A DNA stretch of 58,490 nt, taken from Candidatus Avimonas narfae. GTDB lineage: Bacteria; Bacillota; Clostridia; Oscillospirales; Acutalibacteraceae. The notes below the pieces were generated by a model. That model saw nothing but the letters and a program-made list of their open reading frames with translations. It was not told the DNA's origin and searched no databases. This document shows positions 1-8,789 of this stretch, one piece after another (positions within the stretch are counted from its first letter, which is position 1; the number at the start of each line of letters is the position of its first letter). A program made the position numbers and the translations under genes. The stretch spans positions 1 through 58,490 of the forward strand of contig CAJFNR010000003.1 of the NCBI GenBank assembly GCA_904395335.1, given 5' to 3'.

Positions 1-1
1 C

Positions 2-127
2 GAGAAGTTCCAGAAGCTAGACCAAGTGGCGGAGAACGTGGAAGAAATCAAGGCCAAAGTCACCGCTTTGGAGGCCGTCACTCGGGACAACACCTCGCAG
101 ATTAAAGAGCTGCGTATAGCGAAGTAA
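2..127 (+). CDS. C-terminal end of a coiled-coil protein (cut by the window edge)
   Basis: The frame is open from the first base and gives 41 residues before TAA. The peptide has heptad-like spacing with repeated Leu, Val and Ile between charged residues (for example VEEIKAKVTALEAV), typical of the end of a coiled-coil protein. Similar tails occur on uncharacterised Firmicutes proteins, some of them on mobile elements. There is not enough sequence to name a family. The folded RNA candidate begins only a few bases after the stop. Confidence 0.55.
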   Translation, partial: EKFQKLDQVAENVEEIKAKVTALEAVTRDNTSQIKELRIAK

Positions 128-130
128 AAA

Positions 131-427
131 GGCCGCTGTCCTTTGTGGATGGCGTGGGTTGAAATGGCACTAACATCCTGGTGGACTTTGATCGGCGGGT
201 GTCTCCATCCGTAAGGACTGTGTGGATAATGGTTCGACGGAAATTTCGTCTGGACCTAGTCTCAGCCGTGAGGCTGATGTAGGGCAAAGAAGATAACCGA
301 ATACACCCTTCTGAACGGTGGCAAGCGGCGGTCTATCCCAAGATTCCCGAAGCCCTAAGAAGGCTACAAAAGGCAACAAATAGAGCGGGTAAGCCTCTCC
401 TGTGTGGGATTGGCTGCCCGCTCTTTT
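131..427 (+). ncRNA. Structured noncoding RNA candidate ending in an intrinsic terminator
   Basis: About 300 nt without a credible ORF but with nested helices. GTCCTT plus GGATGG (138-152) pair with CCATCC plus AAGGAC (205-218). GGTTC (231-235) pairs with GGACC (252-256) around GACG/CGTC (236-239/247-250). CCTA/TAGG (255-258/280-283) encloses CAGCC/GGCTG (263-267/272-276). The 3' end is a strong hairpin, GAGCGGG/CCCGCTC (383-389/417-423) with inner AGCC/GGCT (392-395/412-415), followed directly by TTTT. This layout suits a large independent RNA or a structured 3' UTR of the gene ending at 127. I could not assign it to a known class; raiA-type, HEARO/omega-type and 6S-type RNAs are the ones to test. 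The helices are seen directly; RNA function is inferred. Confidence 0.5.
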
Positions 428-522
428 GAATTTCCGTTTCTAAACATTTTCGCTTTTTTATGGGGGCACGTGGTATCCGCCACGGCCCTTTTTATGCGGC
501 CCAACACCCGGGGGCTTTGGCT

Positions 523-627
523 TTAAGCCCTAACCGCTGCGCCCTCCCGCTCGGCCTGTTTGCGTAATGAGCATTCCACACAGAATACGCGGGTATCGCG
601 GAAATCAAACTCCGGATCGGCCTGCAT
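523..627 (-). CDS. Possible small cysteine-containing protein or remnant (34 aa)
   Basis: A 34-residue ORF with protein-like composition: MQADPEFDFRDTR, then VFCVECSLRK with a CxxC pair, then a charged tail. In the same frame a stop lies two codons upstream of the ATG, and no clear ribosome binding site is seen. It may be the end of a decayed gene for a zinc-ribbon-like protein. The nucleotide sequence here also loosely resembles a tRNA D-arm, which I consider accidental. Function unknown. Confidence 0.25.
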   Translation of the reverse strand: MQADPEFDFRDTRVFCVECSLRKQAEREGAAVRA

Positions 628-643
628 CCGCCCTCACAAGTCC

Positions 644-690
644 AAAAGCCCGTGAGTCCTTGATAAATCAAGGATTCACGGGCTTTTTAT
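644..690. terminator. Long palindromic terminator
   Basis: Two 21-nt arms (644-664 and 667-687) separated by 2 nt match except for one G-U-compatible position. The left arm begins AAAAGCCCGTGAGTCC and the right arm ends CACGGGCTTTT, with one further T. It has A-rich and T-rich ends and so could terminate transcription in both directions. Such palindromes often mark the edges of transcription units or integrated elements; no direct repeat was seen to support an attachment site. Confidence 0.6.
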
Positions 691-1044
691 TTTCCCATCT
701 GTCCACGCGCCGGTAAAAATAGATGGCTTCGTTTGAAAAGGCAGGAAGGTTTCTTTCCGAAATGCAAAAACACTTGGTCTGACAAAGCAATAGTATGGAG
801 AACGGAATCCATAAAGCTGTTCTGCATGCGTTGTCATTTTTCTAAAATGCCGGCGGCGGTTTTGGTCGTACCTGGGACAGTTGAAACCCCTATGACATGG
901 ACACCAATAGAAATACCTGGGGAAAAAGGGGGCGGGCCTTGCTCCACAACTGTCTCCAGCTTCTTTGCTGAACAAGCACACCAGAAGCGGCAGGGGTGCA
1001 TAGTATAGGTATGGCACAGCACCCCATAAAGAGGAGGAGACCAC
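691..1044. other. Intergenic region, no gene recognised
   Basis: Open frames occur on both strands here, but their translations look non-biological (rich in Arg, Cys and Pro) and match no family I know. The last bases hold the ribosome binding site (GAGGAGGA, 1031-1039) of the DUF2935 gene that follows. I see no clear promoter. Confidence 0.5.
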
Positions 1045-1942
1045 ATGTATCCAAGCAACCGATATGCCGCTAATTCTTTAGAACTACACCTATTTTTTGC
1101 CCGAATCATGAAAGAACACGCGCTATTCCTTGCAGCAGGCTTTACGCCTGTGAATACCGCTTTCGCCAAAGCGGCAATTGCACTACAAAGCGGAGTTTGA
1201 AGCGCTGCTCAGCCGTACCGTTGCCCTCAGCAACGAGGTGGTAGGCTGCGATGTTCTGAACTCCGGCGAAATTGTCACCCCCTTCACGGCCGCCGCTGAA
1301 CAGCAGACCGAGTGCTTTACCGGCATACCCATAAATAAAGGCATCACTGCGCGCGAAAAACTTCTGCGCCCTGCCATCTGTGAAAGCGCCAATCCCCGGA
1401 TGAACCGGCAGGTACAGCAGATCAACCAGACGGCGCTGCGGCTGCTGAATGGGCTGATTGATCTAAAAGAACGGATACTGTCCAACGTATTGAGCTGCCG
1501 CATGTTTACAATGAATTACCCGCTGCTTTTGGAGCATATCCTCCGGGAAGCAAAGCTATACCGGGAGTATGTATGCTGTCTGGAAAACGATGGGGATCTG
1601 GATCCTCAGGCGATGGGAAGAATGGAACAGTTCTGGAACCAGATCATGATGGAGCACGCGCTGTTTATCCGCGGCCTGCTGGATCCGTCGGAGAACGAAC
1701 TGATAGAAACCGCCGACTCCTTTGCAAACGATTTCAACACCCTGCTGGCACGCGCGCGGGTGGTCCAGGATAAGACCATCGTACGGAAAGAATCCCTGCT
1801 TGAAACTCAGCAGTTTCGGGATTTTAAAGAAGCAGGCGTCAAGGGAATTGAGGAGTGCAGAATACGCTCCATCATCCTTCCCTTATTGGCCGATCACGTC
1901 CTGCGCGAGGCCAACCACTATATCCGGCTGTTGTGCGAATAA
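1045..1942 (+). pseudogene. DUF2935 (hemerythrin-like helical) protein, frameshifted
   Basis: Translation from ATG 1045, which follows a strong AGGAGGA-type site, gives MYPSNRYAANSLELHLFFAR and the rest of a typical DUF2935 N-terminus but stops at 1198-1200. The remainder of the family (LHYKAEFEALLSRTVALSNE, then two helical repeats to the end) is in the +1 frame from about 1178 to 1942. Removing one A at 1176-1177 restores AKAALHYKAEFEALL. Members of this family are about 270 residues with two duplicated four-helix regions carrying conserved His and Glu, thought to bind metal. The function of the family is not established. The single-base insertion may be true decay or a sequencing error. 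Confidence 0.8.
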
Positions 1943-2099
1943 TTTAGGGGAGCGCCCGCTTCATTTCCATTGTTTTGATGGAATATCTTTTCCCTTTCTC
2001 CCGCCCGGATGGTCCAAGTTCTCAAACCATCCCCTTCTTTTACTCCAACCGGATTTTCCACAGCATAATCTGAAAAATGTCTTTTTATCGTCTTCGGAT

Positions 2100-2138
2100 A
2101 CACCTGCGGTGAGCCAATTGCGCACCGAAGGTGTTTTT
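2100..2138 (+). terminator. Intrinsic terminator after the DUF2935 gene
   Basis: ACACCT (2100-2105) pairs with AGGTGT (2129-2134) and GGTG (2108-2111) with CACC (2123-2126), followed by a T-run to 2138. It lies about 160 bp after the DUF2935 stop and before the putP promoter. Confidence 0.6.
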
Positions 2139-2288
2139 ATTTTAAGTCGGGTGTTATTTCCCTATTATTAACGACAATGGTCCGTCACTGGCGGAACTCG
2201 CCCTGTTTTTGTTCATACGATTTTGCGGTTATCCCCGGCGAGATATTCCATCCGACAATTTTGCTGGCGGACTTTATTGCCATTGATC

Positions 2289-2317
2289 TTGATTTACCAA
2301 CCACAGTAACGTATAAT
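2289..2317 (+). promoter_or_regulatory. SigA-type promoter of putP
   Basis: TTGATT (2289-2294) and TATAAT (2312-2317) are separated by exactly 17 bp. They lie about 44 bp upstream of the putP start codon, with no other gene between. Confidence 0.65.
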
Positions 2318-2360
2318 GTTCGTGATTCTTCATAATTTTGTTGGGGGGTTGAAGGAAAAA

Positions 2361-3914
2361 ATGGAGAACACGATTCAGATTATGATTACGATGGCTGTTT
2401 ATATGGCAGCGGTAATCGTGATCGGTGTTGCATTCGCGAGGAAGGCGAATAAGAGCTCCGAAGCATATTTTATCGGCGGACGGTCGTTGGGACCATGGGT
2501 CACGGCTATGAGCGCAGAGGCGTCAGACATGTCGGGATGGCTGCTGATGGGGCTGCCGGGGCTTGCTTATTGGTGTGGTATCGCGGACGCCACATGGACA
2601 GCTATCGGCCTGGCGGCGGGAACATACATCAATTGGCTCATCACCTCAAAAAGACTGCGCCGGTACAGCGAAAAAGCCGGAAATGCCATCACACTGCCGG
2701 ATTTCTTCTCGAACCGTTTCCATGAAAAGAAAAAGGTCGTTATGACCATTGCGGCTCTTTTTATCCTTATCTTTTTTACGGTATATGCGGCCAGCTGCCT
2801 GGTGACCTGCGGGAAATTGTTTTCCACGTTATTTGGCTTTGATTATATCCCCATGATGATCATCGGCGCTGTTTTTGTTCTTGTCTATACGATCATCGGA
2901 GGGTTTTTGGCGGAAAGTGTTTCGGATTTCATGCAGGCTATTGTCATGATCGTTGCGCTTATCGTTATCGTGGTGACGGGCACCGTGGCGGCCGGCGGCT
3001 TGGGAGCTGTCGTCTCCAATGCCGAATCCATCCCGGGATTCCTTGAATTTTTCGGGATTGCCACACCGACCACAGTTGACGGGGTCCAGCAGGTGGTGAA
3101 CGGCGAGCCGCAGTTCGGGGCCGCCGGGACCTATGGGTTCCTCAATGTTCTTTCTGCCGTGGCATGGGGTCTTGGATATTTCGGCATGCCGCAGGTCCTT
3201 CTTCGGTTTATGGCCATCCGCAGCGAGCACGAGCTCACCCGCTCCCGGCGTATTGCGACGGTATGGGTGGTGATATCCCTCACCGTGGCTGTGTTTATCG
3301 GCGTTGTCGGACGGACGCTGTATCCTGTTGCACTGACCACCGCGTCCTCGGCGGAAAACATTTTCATACTGCTCTCCACAAATTTGCTGCCGCCTCTGCT
3401 GGCTGGGCTGGTGATGGCCGGTATCCTTGCCGCTACGATCAGCTCTTCCGATTCGTATCTGCTTATTGCCGCATCCTCATTCTCAAAAAATATCTATCAG
3501 GGCCTTCTGCATCGGAAAGCCACTGACAAGCAGGTCATGCTTATTTCGCGCATCACGCTTCTCGTTATCACGGTTGTTGCCATCTTTATCGCTCTGGACG
3601 AAAATAGTGTCATCTTTACCATTGTCAGTTTTGCGTGGGCGGGCTTCGGCGCGACCTTCGGCCCGCTGATGCTCCTGAGCCTGTTCTGGAAACGGATAAA
3701 CCGCGCCGGAGCCATCGCAGGCATGCTGGGCGGCGGCGGTATGGTATTCGTTTGGAATCTTCTCATCCGTCCGCTGGGCGGCATATGGGATATCTATGAG
3801 CTCTTGCCCGCGTTCCTTTTCTCCTGCCTGTGTATCGTAGTGGTTTCCCTGCTGACGGCTCCTCCCTCCGAGGAGATTCAGAAGGAATTCGACGACGTCC
3901 GCACCGAAGCCTGA
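2361..3914 (+). CDS. putP: Sodium/proline symporter PutP
   Basis: A 517-residue membrane protein of the sodium:solute symporter family that brings proline into the cell with Na+. The N-terminal helix is followed by SSEAYFIGGRSLGPWVTAMS and the PutP hallmark SDMSGWLLMGLPG (about residues 55-70). About 13 hydrophobic segments follow and the length matches PutP (about 500). The open frame extends 15 codons further upstream, but ATG 2361 follows GAAGGAAAAA at good spacing and starts at the conserved family N-terminus. It is a single gene with its own promoter and a terminator at 3968. The substrate is inferred from the PutP-specific motif; other SSS transporters are a less likely alternative. Confidence 0.9.
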   Translation: MENTIQIMITMAVYMAAVIVIGVAFARKANKSSEAYFIGGRSLGPWVTAMSAEASDMSGWLLMGLPGLAYWCGIADATWTAIGLAAGTYINWLITSKRLRRYSEKAGNAITLPDFFSNRFHEKKKVVMTIAALFILIFFTVYAASCLVTCGKLFSTLFGFDYIPMMIIGAVFVLVYTIIGGFLAESVSDFMQAIVMIVALIVIVVTGTVAAGGLGAVVSNAESIPGFLEFFGIATPTTVDGVQQVVNGEPQFGAAGTYGFLNVLSAVAWGLGYFGMPQVLLRFMAIRSEHELTRSRRIATVWVVISLTVAVFIGVVGRTLYPVALTTASSAENIFILLSTNLLPPLLAGLVMAGILAATISSSDSYLLIAASSFSKNIYQGLLHRKATDKQVMLISRITLLVITVVAIFIALDENSVIFTIVSFAWAGFGATFGPLMLLSLFWKRINRAGAIAGMLGGGGMVFVWNLLIRPLGGIWDIYELLPAFLFSCLCIVVVSLLTAPPSEEIQKEFDDVRTEA

Positions 3915-3967
3915 CCATCGGCTTTTGGCCGTTCGTGCGGCGGCCTTTATAGAAGACAAAAGGTAAA

Positions 3968-4008
3968 GAACACGCCGCCTGCGTCTGTACAGGCGGCGTG
4001 CTCTTTTT
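3968..4008 (+). terminator. Intrinsic terminator of putP
   Basis: CACGCCGCCTG and CAGGCGGCGTG form a GC-rich stem (arms about 3971-3981 and 3990-4000) followed by CTCTTTTT. Confidence 0.85.
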
Positions 4009-4246
4009 CCGGCTTTTCGACAAGCCCATCAAAATTTAAGGGTAGTCAAATGTTGCGCGGATTGACTTTAACCTTATTTCCCTGCTAAGCACTCTCCCTG
4101 CCGCAGAAATTCCCGTGTCTGACGCTTTCAAACCATGACTGGTTATACTCTTCAGCGGATGGGCGGGTGCTTGTGCGTTTCATCTCGGCTCAGGTGGAAT
4201 CCGAAGATACCCCCCAAAAGCTCTGCAGCCCTGATAAATCCCCGTT

Positions 4247-4465
4247 TCAGCCCTTTCGCCGCCTATGACCGAGGGCTTCGCTGACCTCCACCTGTCGCTG
4301 GTAGGTTTCCAGGCGCGACGCCTGTAGGTGTAGCTCCGCCGCCGTGTGGATATAGGGATCGAACTGACGGTGCAGTGTAAGCTGGTGGGCCACTGGAAGT
4401 GTGAGGAAGAACGACCTGGCGCTGTCGCTGCCCTGCAGCAGGGATTGCAGATTGTCATAGCGCAT
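4247..4465 (-). CDS. Small conserved hypothetical protein (72 aa)
   Basis: The 72-residue product MRYDNLQSLLQGSDSARSFF... is helical and charged and ends in a basic tail (RRRKG). It has a good site, GAGGTGA, seven bases before the ATG. I have the impression that similar short proteins with a conserved LPVxxQLxLH...IHTAAELH pattern occur in gut Clostridia, but I cannot attach a function. It stands alone on the minus strand between putP and the phosphate operon. Confidence 0.55.
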   Translation of the reverse strand: MRYDNLQSLLQGSDSARSFFLTLPVAHQLTLHRQFDPYIHTAAELHLQASRLETYQRQVEVSEALGHRRRKG

Positions 4466-4509
4466 ACGGAATCACCTCGTCCATAGCGTGGGGAGTCCGC
4501 GTAAAAATA

Positions 4510-4539
4510 TACCGCCGGCCCCTTTTAAGGCCAGCGGTA
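4510..4539 (-). terminator. Terminator of the pst-phoU operon
   Basis: TACCGC (4510-4515) pairs with GCGGTA (4534-4539), with inner GGCC/GGCC arms. Read on the minus strand the hairpin is followed by TATTTTTAC. It lies about 30 bp beyond the phoU stop. Confidence 0.7.
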
Positions 4540-4570
4540 GTTTTATCCAGTTTGGAGCAGTGGCGGAAGG

Positions 4571-5236
4571 TTATTCTTCCGGCTGCGGCACAGCGTCGCT
4601 GCGGTGAATGCCGGTAATGGAATATTCCACCCATTCCGCCACATTGACCGCATGATCGCCGATACGTTCCAGATACTTGGCAATCATAAGCAGATCAAGA
4701 TACAGCTCGCCGTTGCCGCCGTCGGCGGAAACCAGCTGAACTAGCTCCTTGCGCACACGGACAAACAGATTGTCCACCACGTCGTCGTATTTCATGACAG
4801 CCCGTGCCAGCTCGAGATCCTTTTTGACAAAGGAATCCACGCTGTCGATGACCATCTTGATGGCGGCTTCCGCCATATCCTTGATATGCACCTTGCTTTG
4901 GGCGTTGCTCCCCTTCATAAAAGAGGCGATTTCCGCAATATCCGCCGCCTGATCGCCGATGCGCTCCATGTCCGAGATCATCTTCAGCGCCGCGGAGATT
5001 TCCCGCAGGTCACGCGCCACCGGCTGCTGCTGCAACAGCAGCCGCAGGCACAGGGTTTCGATCTCGTGTTCCTTCTGGTCGATTTCCTCCTCAATGTGCG
5101 AGGCTTTTTGCGTGAGGGCGATATCCTCCTCCAGCAGGGATTTGACCGAGACGGAGATGGCCTCCTCGCACAGGGCTCCCATGGTGATGAGCTCCACATG
5201 CATCTTTTCCAGCTGTTCGTCGAAATGGTTGCGCAT
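4571..5236 (-). CDS. phoU: Phosphate signalling regulator PhoU
   Basis: A 221-residue helical protein with two PhoU repeats. The N-terminus [20 protein letters not shown] and the conserved stretches around DMERIGDQAADIAE and YLERIGDHAVNVAEW (metal-binding E/D-rich helices) identify it. PhoU couples the PstSCAB transporter to the PhoR sensor kinase and restrains phosphate uptake when phosphate is plentiful. Its start codon overlaps the stop of pstB by one base, so the two are translationally coupled. It is the last gene of the operon. No phoPR pair lies in the window. Confidence 0.95.
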   Translation of the reverse strand: MRNHFDEQLEKMHVELITMGALCEEAISVSVKSLLEEDIALTQKASHIEEEIDQKEHEIETLCLRLLLQQQPVARDLREISAALKMISDMERIGDQAADIAEIASFMKGSNAQSKVHIKDMAEAAIKMVIDSVDSFVKKDLELARAVMKYDDVVDNLFVRVRKELVQLVSADGGNGELYLDLLMIAKYLERIGDHAVNVAEWVEYSITGIHRSDAVPQPEE

Positions 5237-5985
5237 TATCCGAACCTCCCGGTGATGTAATCTTCGGTGCGGTGGTCCTTCGGCATGGAAAAGATCTGCT
5301 CGGTCTCGCCGAATTCCACCATGTCACCCAGCAGGAAAAAGGCCGTCTTATCCGAGATCCGGGCCGCCTGCTGCATGTTGTGGGTCACGATGATGATGGT
5401 GTATTTTTTCTTGAGCTCCATGGCCAGATCCTCAATTTTGGAGGTGGAGATGGGATCCAGGGCGGAGGTGGGCTCGTCCATCAGCAGCACCTCCGGCTCC
5501 ACAGCCAGGGCGCGAGCGATACAGAGTCTCTGCTGCTGCCCGCCGGACATACCCAGCGCGCTTTTTTTCAACCGGTCTTTGGTTTCCTCCCAGATAGCGG
5601 CGCTGCGCAGGGATTTTTCCACGATTTCGTCCAGCTTGATCTTGGAGCGGATGCCGTGGGTGCGGGGGCCGAAGGCCACATTGTCATAAATGCTCATGGG
5701 GAAAGGATTGGGCTTCTGAAACACCATCCCCACCCGCTTGCGCAGATGGTTGACGTCCATATCCCCGTAAATATCCTCACCGTCCAGCCGGACGCTGCCG
5801 CTGATGCGGCAGCCCTCCACCAGGTCGTTCATGCGGTTGAGTGTTTTCAGCAGGGTGGATTTTCCGCAGCCGGACGGACCGATCATAGCGGTGATTTCGT
5901 TGGCGGGCATGTTCAGGTTGATGGATTTCAGAGCCTGGAAATCCCCATACCACAGATCCAGGTTTTCAATCGTAAATTTATCCAT
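5236..5985 (-). CDS. pstB: Phosphate ABC transporter ATP-binding protein PstB
   Basis: A 249-residue ABC ATPase that powers phosphate import through PstC-PstA. It shows Walker [10 protein letters not shown] (residues 36-44), the ABC signature MSGGQQQR, Walker [13 protein letters not shown] and the H-loop [13 protein letters not shown]. The ending [10 protein letters not shown]...[10 protein letters not shown] is typical of PstB. It overlaps both neighbours by a few bases (pstA upstream, phoU downstream). Confidence 0.97.
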   Translation of the reverse strand: MDKFTIENLDLWYGDFQALKSINLNMPANEITAMIGPSGCGKSTLLKTLNRMNDLVEGCRISGSVRLDGEDIYGDMDVNHLRKRVGMVFQKPNPFPMSIYDNVAFGPRTHGIRSKIKLDEIVEKSLRSAAIWEETKDRLKKSALGMSGGQQQRLCIARALAVEPEVLLMDEPTSALDPISTSKIEDLAMELKKKYTIIIVTHNMQQAARISDKTAFFLLGDMVEFGETEQIFSMPKDHRTEDYITGRFG

Positions 5986-6871
5986 TTGCGTCCCTCGTTC
6001 CTACTTTTTTGGCAACGAAGCCAGAAAGGGCGTTGATCCCCACCACCAGGATGAGCAGCACCACCGCGGTGGCGTAGGCCTCTTTTCCGTTGAGCCCCTC
6101 GTTCCACAGGGCATACATATGTACCGACAGGGTACGGCCGGAACCCATAAGTGAATCCGGTATGCCCGTGACGGTTCCGGAGGTGTAGATCAGTGCCGCC
6201 GTCTCCCCCACAATGCGGCCGATGGCCAAAATGATCCCGGCCAGGATCCCCGGCATGGCCGAAGGCAACACGATCTTAAACACGGTGCGCAGCCGGCCGG
6301 CCCCCAGCCCGAAACTGCCTTCCCGATAGGTGTCGGGCACCGCCTTTAGCGCTTCCTCGGTGGTGCGCATGATCAGGGGAAGGATCATAATGGACAGAGT
6401 CAGAGCGCCGGATAGCAGGGAATAGCCGAAGTCCAGCGCCATTCCGAACAGCAGGAAACCAAACAGGCCGTACACGATGGAGGGAATGCCGGAAAGCGTT
6501 TCCGCTGTGATCCGCACCAGGCTCACTAGCTTGTTGCCGCGTTTGGCGTATTCCACCAGGTAAATGGCGGAAAAGATGCCCAGGGGCACAGCGATGAGCA
6601 GGGACAGCAACGTCATGGTCAGGGTGTTGATAATGGCAGGCATCATGGAGACGTTTTCGCTGTTGTATTCCCAGGCAAACAGGTCCAGTGACAGATTGGG
6701 GATCCCCATAATAAGAATATAGGCGATGAGAAAAATCAGGATACCCACCGTAATAACCGTGGCCAGACTGACCAGAAGAAAAAGAATAAAGGAGAAAGGA
6801 TGGCGGCGATAGTCCCGGAGCTTTTGCCGGAGGGTCTGCTGATTGATGGCTTTCATTTTAATCGTTTTCAT
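5978..6871 (-). CDS. pstA: Phosphate ABC transporter permease PstA
   Basis: A 297-residue inner membrane permease. A long N-terminal helix is followed by the permease core with about six transmembrane segments and the EAA loop [23 protein letters not shown] slightly longer open frame exists, but ATG 6871 forms an ATGA overlap with the pstC stop and is preceded by CGGAGAAAAG, so I chose it. With PstC it forms the phosphate channel. Confidence 0.94.
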   Translation of the reverse strand: MKTIKMKAINQQTLRQKLRDYRRHPFSFILFLLVSLATVITVGILIFLIAYILIMGIPNLSLDLFAWEYNSENVSMMPAIINTLTMTLLSLLIAVPLGIFSAIYLVEYAKRGNKLVSLVRITAETLSGIPSIVYGLFGFLLFGMALDFGYSLLSGALTLSIMILPLIMRTTEEALKAVPDTYREGSFGLGAGRLRTVFKIVLPSAMPGILAGIILAIGRIVGETAALIYTSGTVTGIPDSLMGSGRTLSVHMYALWNEGLNGKEAYATAVVLLILVVGINALSGFVAKKVGTRDANG

Positions 6872-7719
6872 GACTCTTTTCTCCGTTTCAGCAGCGAGAA
6901 GCACAGATTGATAATGAGAATGAAGACAAAGAGAACGACGGCGGTAGCGATCAGCGCCTCACGATGCAGGCCGGTGGCATAGCCCATTTCCAGCACGACG
7001 TTGGCGGTCATGGTGCGCACGCCGCTCAGGATGCTGGTGGGCAGGATGGGTTGGTTGCCCGCGATCATGACCACTGCCATGGTTTCACCGATGGCCCGCC
7101 CCACTCCCAGGATGACACCGGCCAGGATGCCGGATTTGGCAGCCGGCAGAATGGCGGCGAATACGCTGCGCTCCCGGGTGGCTCCCAAGGCCAAGGCTCC
7201 TTCATAATAGGATTCGGGCACCGCCCGGATGGAAGATTCCGATACCGAAATGATGGTGGGCAGGATCATGATGCCCAGCAGCAGGGAAGCGGTCAAAATC
7301 CCCTTTCCACTGCCGCCGAACAGATCCTGCATCAGGGGGACCAGCACCATCAGGCCGAAAAAGCCGTAGACGATGGAGGGGATACCCGCCAATAGATCCA
7401 CCAGAGGCTTGAGCACTTTATACAGCTTTTTGGGGCAAAAGCGCGCCATGAATATCGCGCAGAGCAGGCCGATGGGCACGCCGAACAGGATGGCGCCCGC
7501 CGTCACATACAGGCTGCCCACAATCATGGGAAAAATGCCGAAGATCTCTTTCAGGGGCCTCCACTCGGTACCCAGCAGGAAATTGCCCACGCCGATCTTT
7601 CCAATAGCCGGGATGCCGTTGGCGAACAGGAAAATGCAGATCAGCGCCACCGCCAGTATGGAAACACAGGCGGCGATGAGGAAAACCCCCTGCATAACTT
7701 TCTCTTTCACTTGTTTCAT
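6868..7719 (-). CDS. pstC: Phosphate ABC transporter permease PstC
   Basis: A 283-residue permease with an N-terminal transmembrane helix and the permease core, including the conserved loop ALGATRERSVFAAILPAAKSGI. It is the first gene after the pstS-pstC hairpin. Its stop overlaps the pstA start. The fold and operon position are diagnostic for PstC. Confidence 0.94.
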   Translation of the reverse strand: MKQVKEKVMQGVFLIAACVSILAVALICIFLFANGIPAIGKIGVGNFLLGTEWRPLKEIFGIFPMIVGSLYVTAGAILFGVPIGLLCAIFMARFCPKKLYKVLKPLVDLLAGIPSIVYGFFGLMVLVPLMQDLFGGSGKGILTASLLLGIMILPTIISVSESSIRAVPESYYEGALALGATRERSVFAAILPAAKSGILAGVILGVGRAIGETMAVVMIAGNQPILPTSILSGVRTMTANVVLEMGYATGLHREALIATAVVLFVFILIINLCFSLLKRRKES

Positions 7720-7741
7720 ACCCTATCTCCTGTCACAGGGC

Positions 7742-7776
7742 AAAAGGGCTTAAGGATTGCTCCTTTAAGCCCTTCC
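7742..7776 (-). terminator. Attenuating hairpin between pstS and pstC
   Basis: AAGGGCTTAA-GGA (about 7744-7756) pairs with TCC-TTTAAGCCCTT (7761-7774), with one bulge. On the minus strand the stem is followed by TTTTG. Partial termination here would give more binding protein (PstS) than permease, a common arrangement; this role is inferred. Confidence 0.6.
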
Positions 7777-7795
7777 CGCTGATTGTGAATTTTTG

Positions 7796-8680
7796 TTATT
7801 CAGCGACACCGGACCAGTCGGTGATCTCACCGGTATAGATGCCCTTCACTTGGTCGCTGGTCAGGCCATCCACCGAATTCTCCTTGTTCACGATCACGGC
7901 GATGCCGTCCGTGGCGATGCAGGTGGCGGTCAGTCCGCCGGAGAGCTCCTCGTCCTTCAGGGCACGGGAAGCCATGCCGATGTCGCAGACGCCTTCCAGG
8001 GCGGTGCTCATACCGGTGGAGGAATCGGTCTGGTTGATTTCGATGGTAGCGTTGGTGTTCACTGCTTCATAGGCTTCTTTCAGCTTCTCCATCAGGGGAG
8101 TGACGGAGGAGGAGCCGTTGACACTCACGGTGCCGCTGGGGTTGGTGCCGCTGAAGGCGCCGGTGCTTTCCTGAGGAATGTAGCCCTCATCTTCCACGAC
8201 CTTCTGGCCCTCATCGCTCATGATGAAGTTGACGAAATCCTGAGCCACCTCGCTCAGCCCCGACTTGGTGGCAATGTTGAAGGGACGGGATACCTTATAG
8301 CTGCCGTTTTCCACGTTGGCCACGCTGGGCTCCGCTCCGTCGATGGAGATGGCCTTCACCGTATCGTCCAGAGAACCCAGGGAGATGTAGCCGATGGCGC
8401 TCTTATTGCCAGCCACCGTGGTCATCATGACGCCGGTGCTGTTGGTGGTTTCGGCGGAGGCAATGGTCTCCTCCATCCCGAACAACTCCTCAAAAGCGCT
8501 GCGGGTGCCGGAGCCTTCCTCACGGGAGAGGACAGTGATGGCGCCAGACATGGCGCTGCTGCCGCTGCTGGGGTCGGTGGTGTCGGTGCCGGAGGGATTG
8601 TTGGTATTCTCTCCGCCGCAGCCGGCCAGCAGGGCCGTCAGCATCAGGGCGGATACCGCACAGGCGAGAACTTTTTTCAT
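7796..8680 (-). CDS. pstS: Phosphate-binding lipoprotein PstS
   Basis: A 294-residue extracytoplasmic phosphate-binding protein. The signal peptide ends in a lipobox (LLAGCGG, Cys about residue 21), followed by a Ser/Thr/Gly-rich linker. The binding motifs are SREEGSGTRSAFEELF and VNGSSSVTPLMEKL, and GYISLGSLDD also matches the family. The order of motifs and the position at the head of pstCAB-phoU support PstS. A PhoP-type box lies upstream. Confidence 0.95.
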   Translation of the reverse strand: MKKVLACAVSALMLTALLAGCGGENTNNPSGTDTTDPSSGSSAMSGAITVLSREEGSGTRSAFEELFGMEETIASAETTNSTGVMMTTVAGNKSAIGYISLGSLDDTVKAISIDGAEPSVANVENGSYKVSRPFNIATKSGLSEVAQDFVNFIMSDEGQKVVEDEGYIPQESTGAFSGTNPSGTVSVNGSSSVTPLMEKLKEAYEAVNTNATIEINQTDSSTGMSTALEGVCDIGMASRALKDEELSGGLTATCIATDGIAVIVNKENSVDGLTSDQVKGIYTGEITDWSGVAE

Positions 8681-8730
8681 ACGTAACAGACTCCTTCGTT
8701 TGTTTTTCGTCTTTTTCTCGGTACGGTTTC

Positions 8731-8787
8731 ATCATACGGGTCGCGTGTTAAATGCAAAGCCGCGGCTGTGTAAAATCTGTGTAAAAT
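8731..8787 (-). promoter_or_regulatory. PhoP box and promoter of the pst operon
   Basis: On the minus strand the element TTTACACAG occurs twice at an 11-bp interval (8766-8787), and a further TTTAACAC lies 22 bp on, in phase with the same 11-bp period (about 8746-8755). This matches the Bacillus-type PhoP site of TTAACA-like repeats spaced 11 bp. A candidate -10, TATGAT, lies at 8736-8731, about 9 bp beyond the last repeat. The spacing suggests activation by PhoP under phosphate limitation. Confidence 0.75.
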
Positions 8788-8789
8788 CC

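Noticed and set aside
507-575. tRNA-like stretch on the minus strand (GGCGCAGCGGTTAG-like D-arm)
   Set aside because: The anticodon stem does not pair and no T-arm (GGTTCRA) follows; the bases fit a short protein frame better.
676-1044. Open frames between the first terminator and the DUF2935 gene
   Set aside because: Composition is not protein-like and there is no ribosome binding site.
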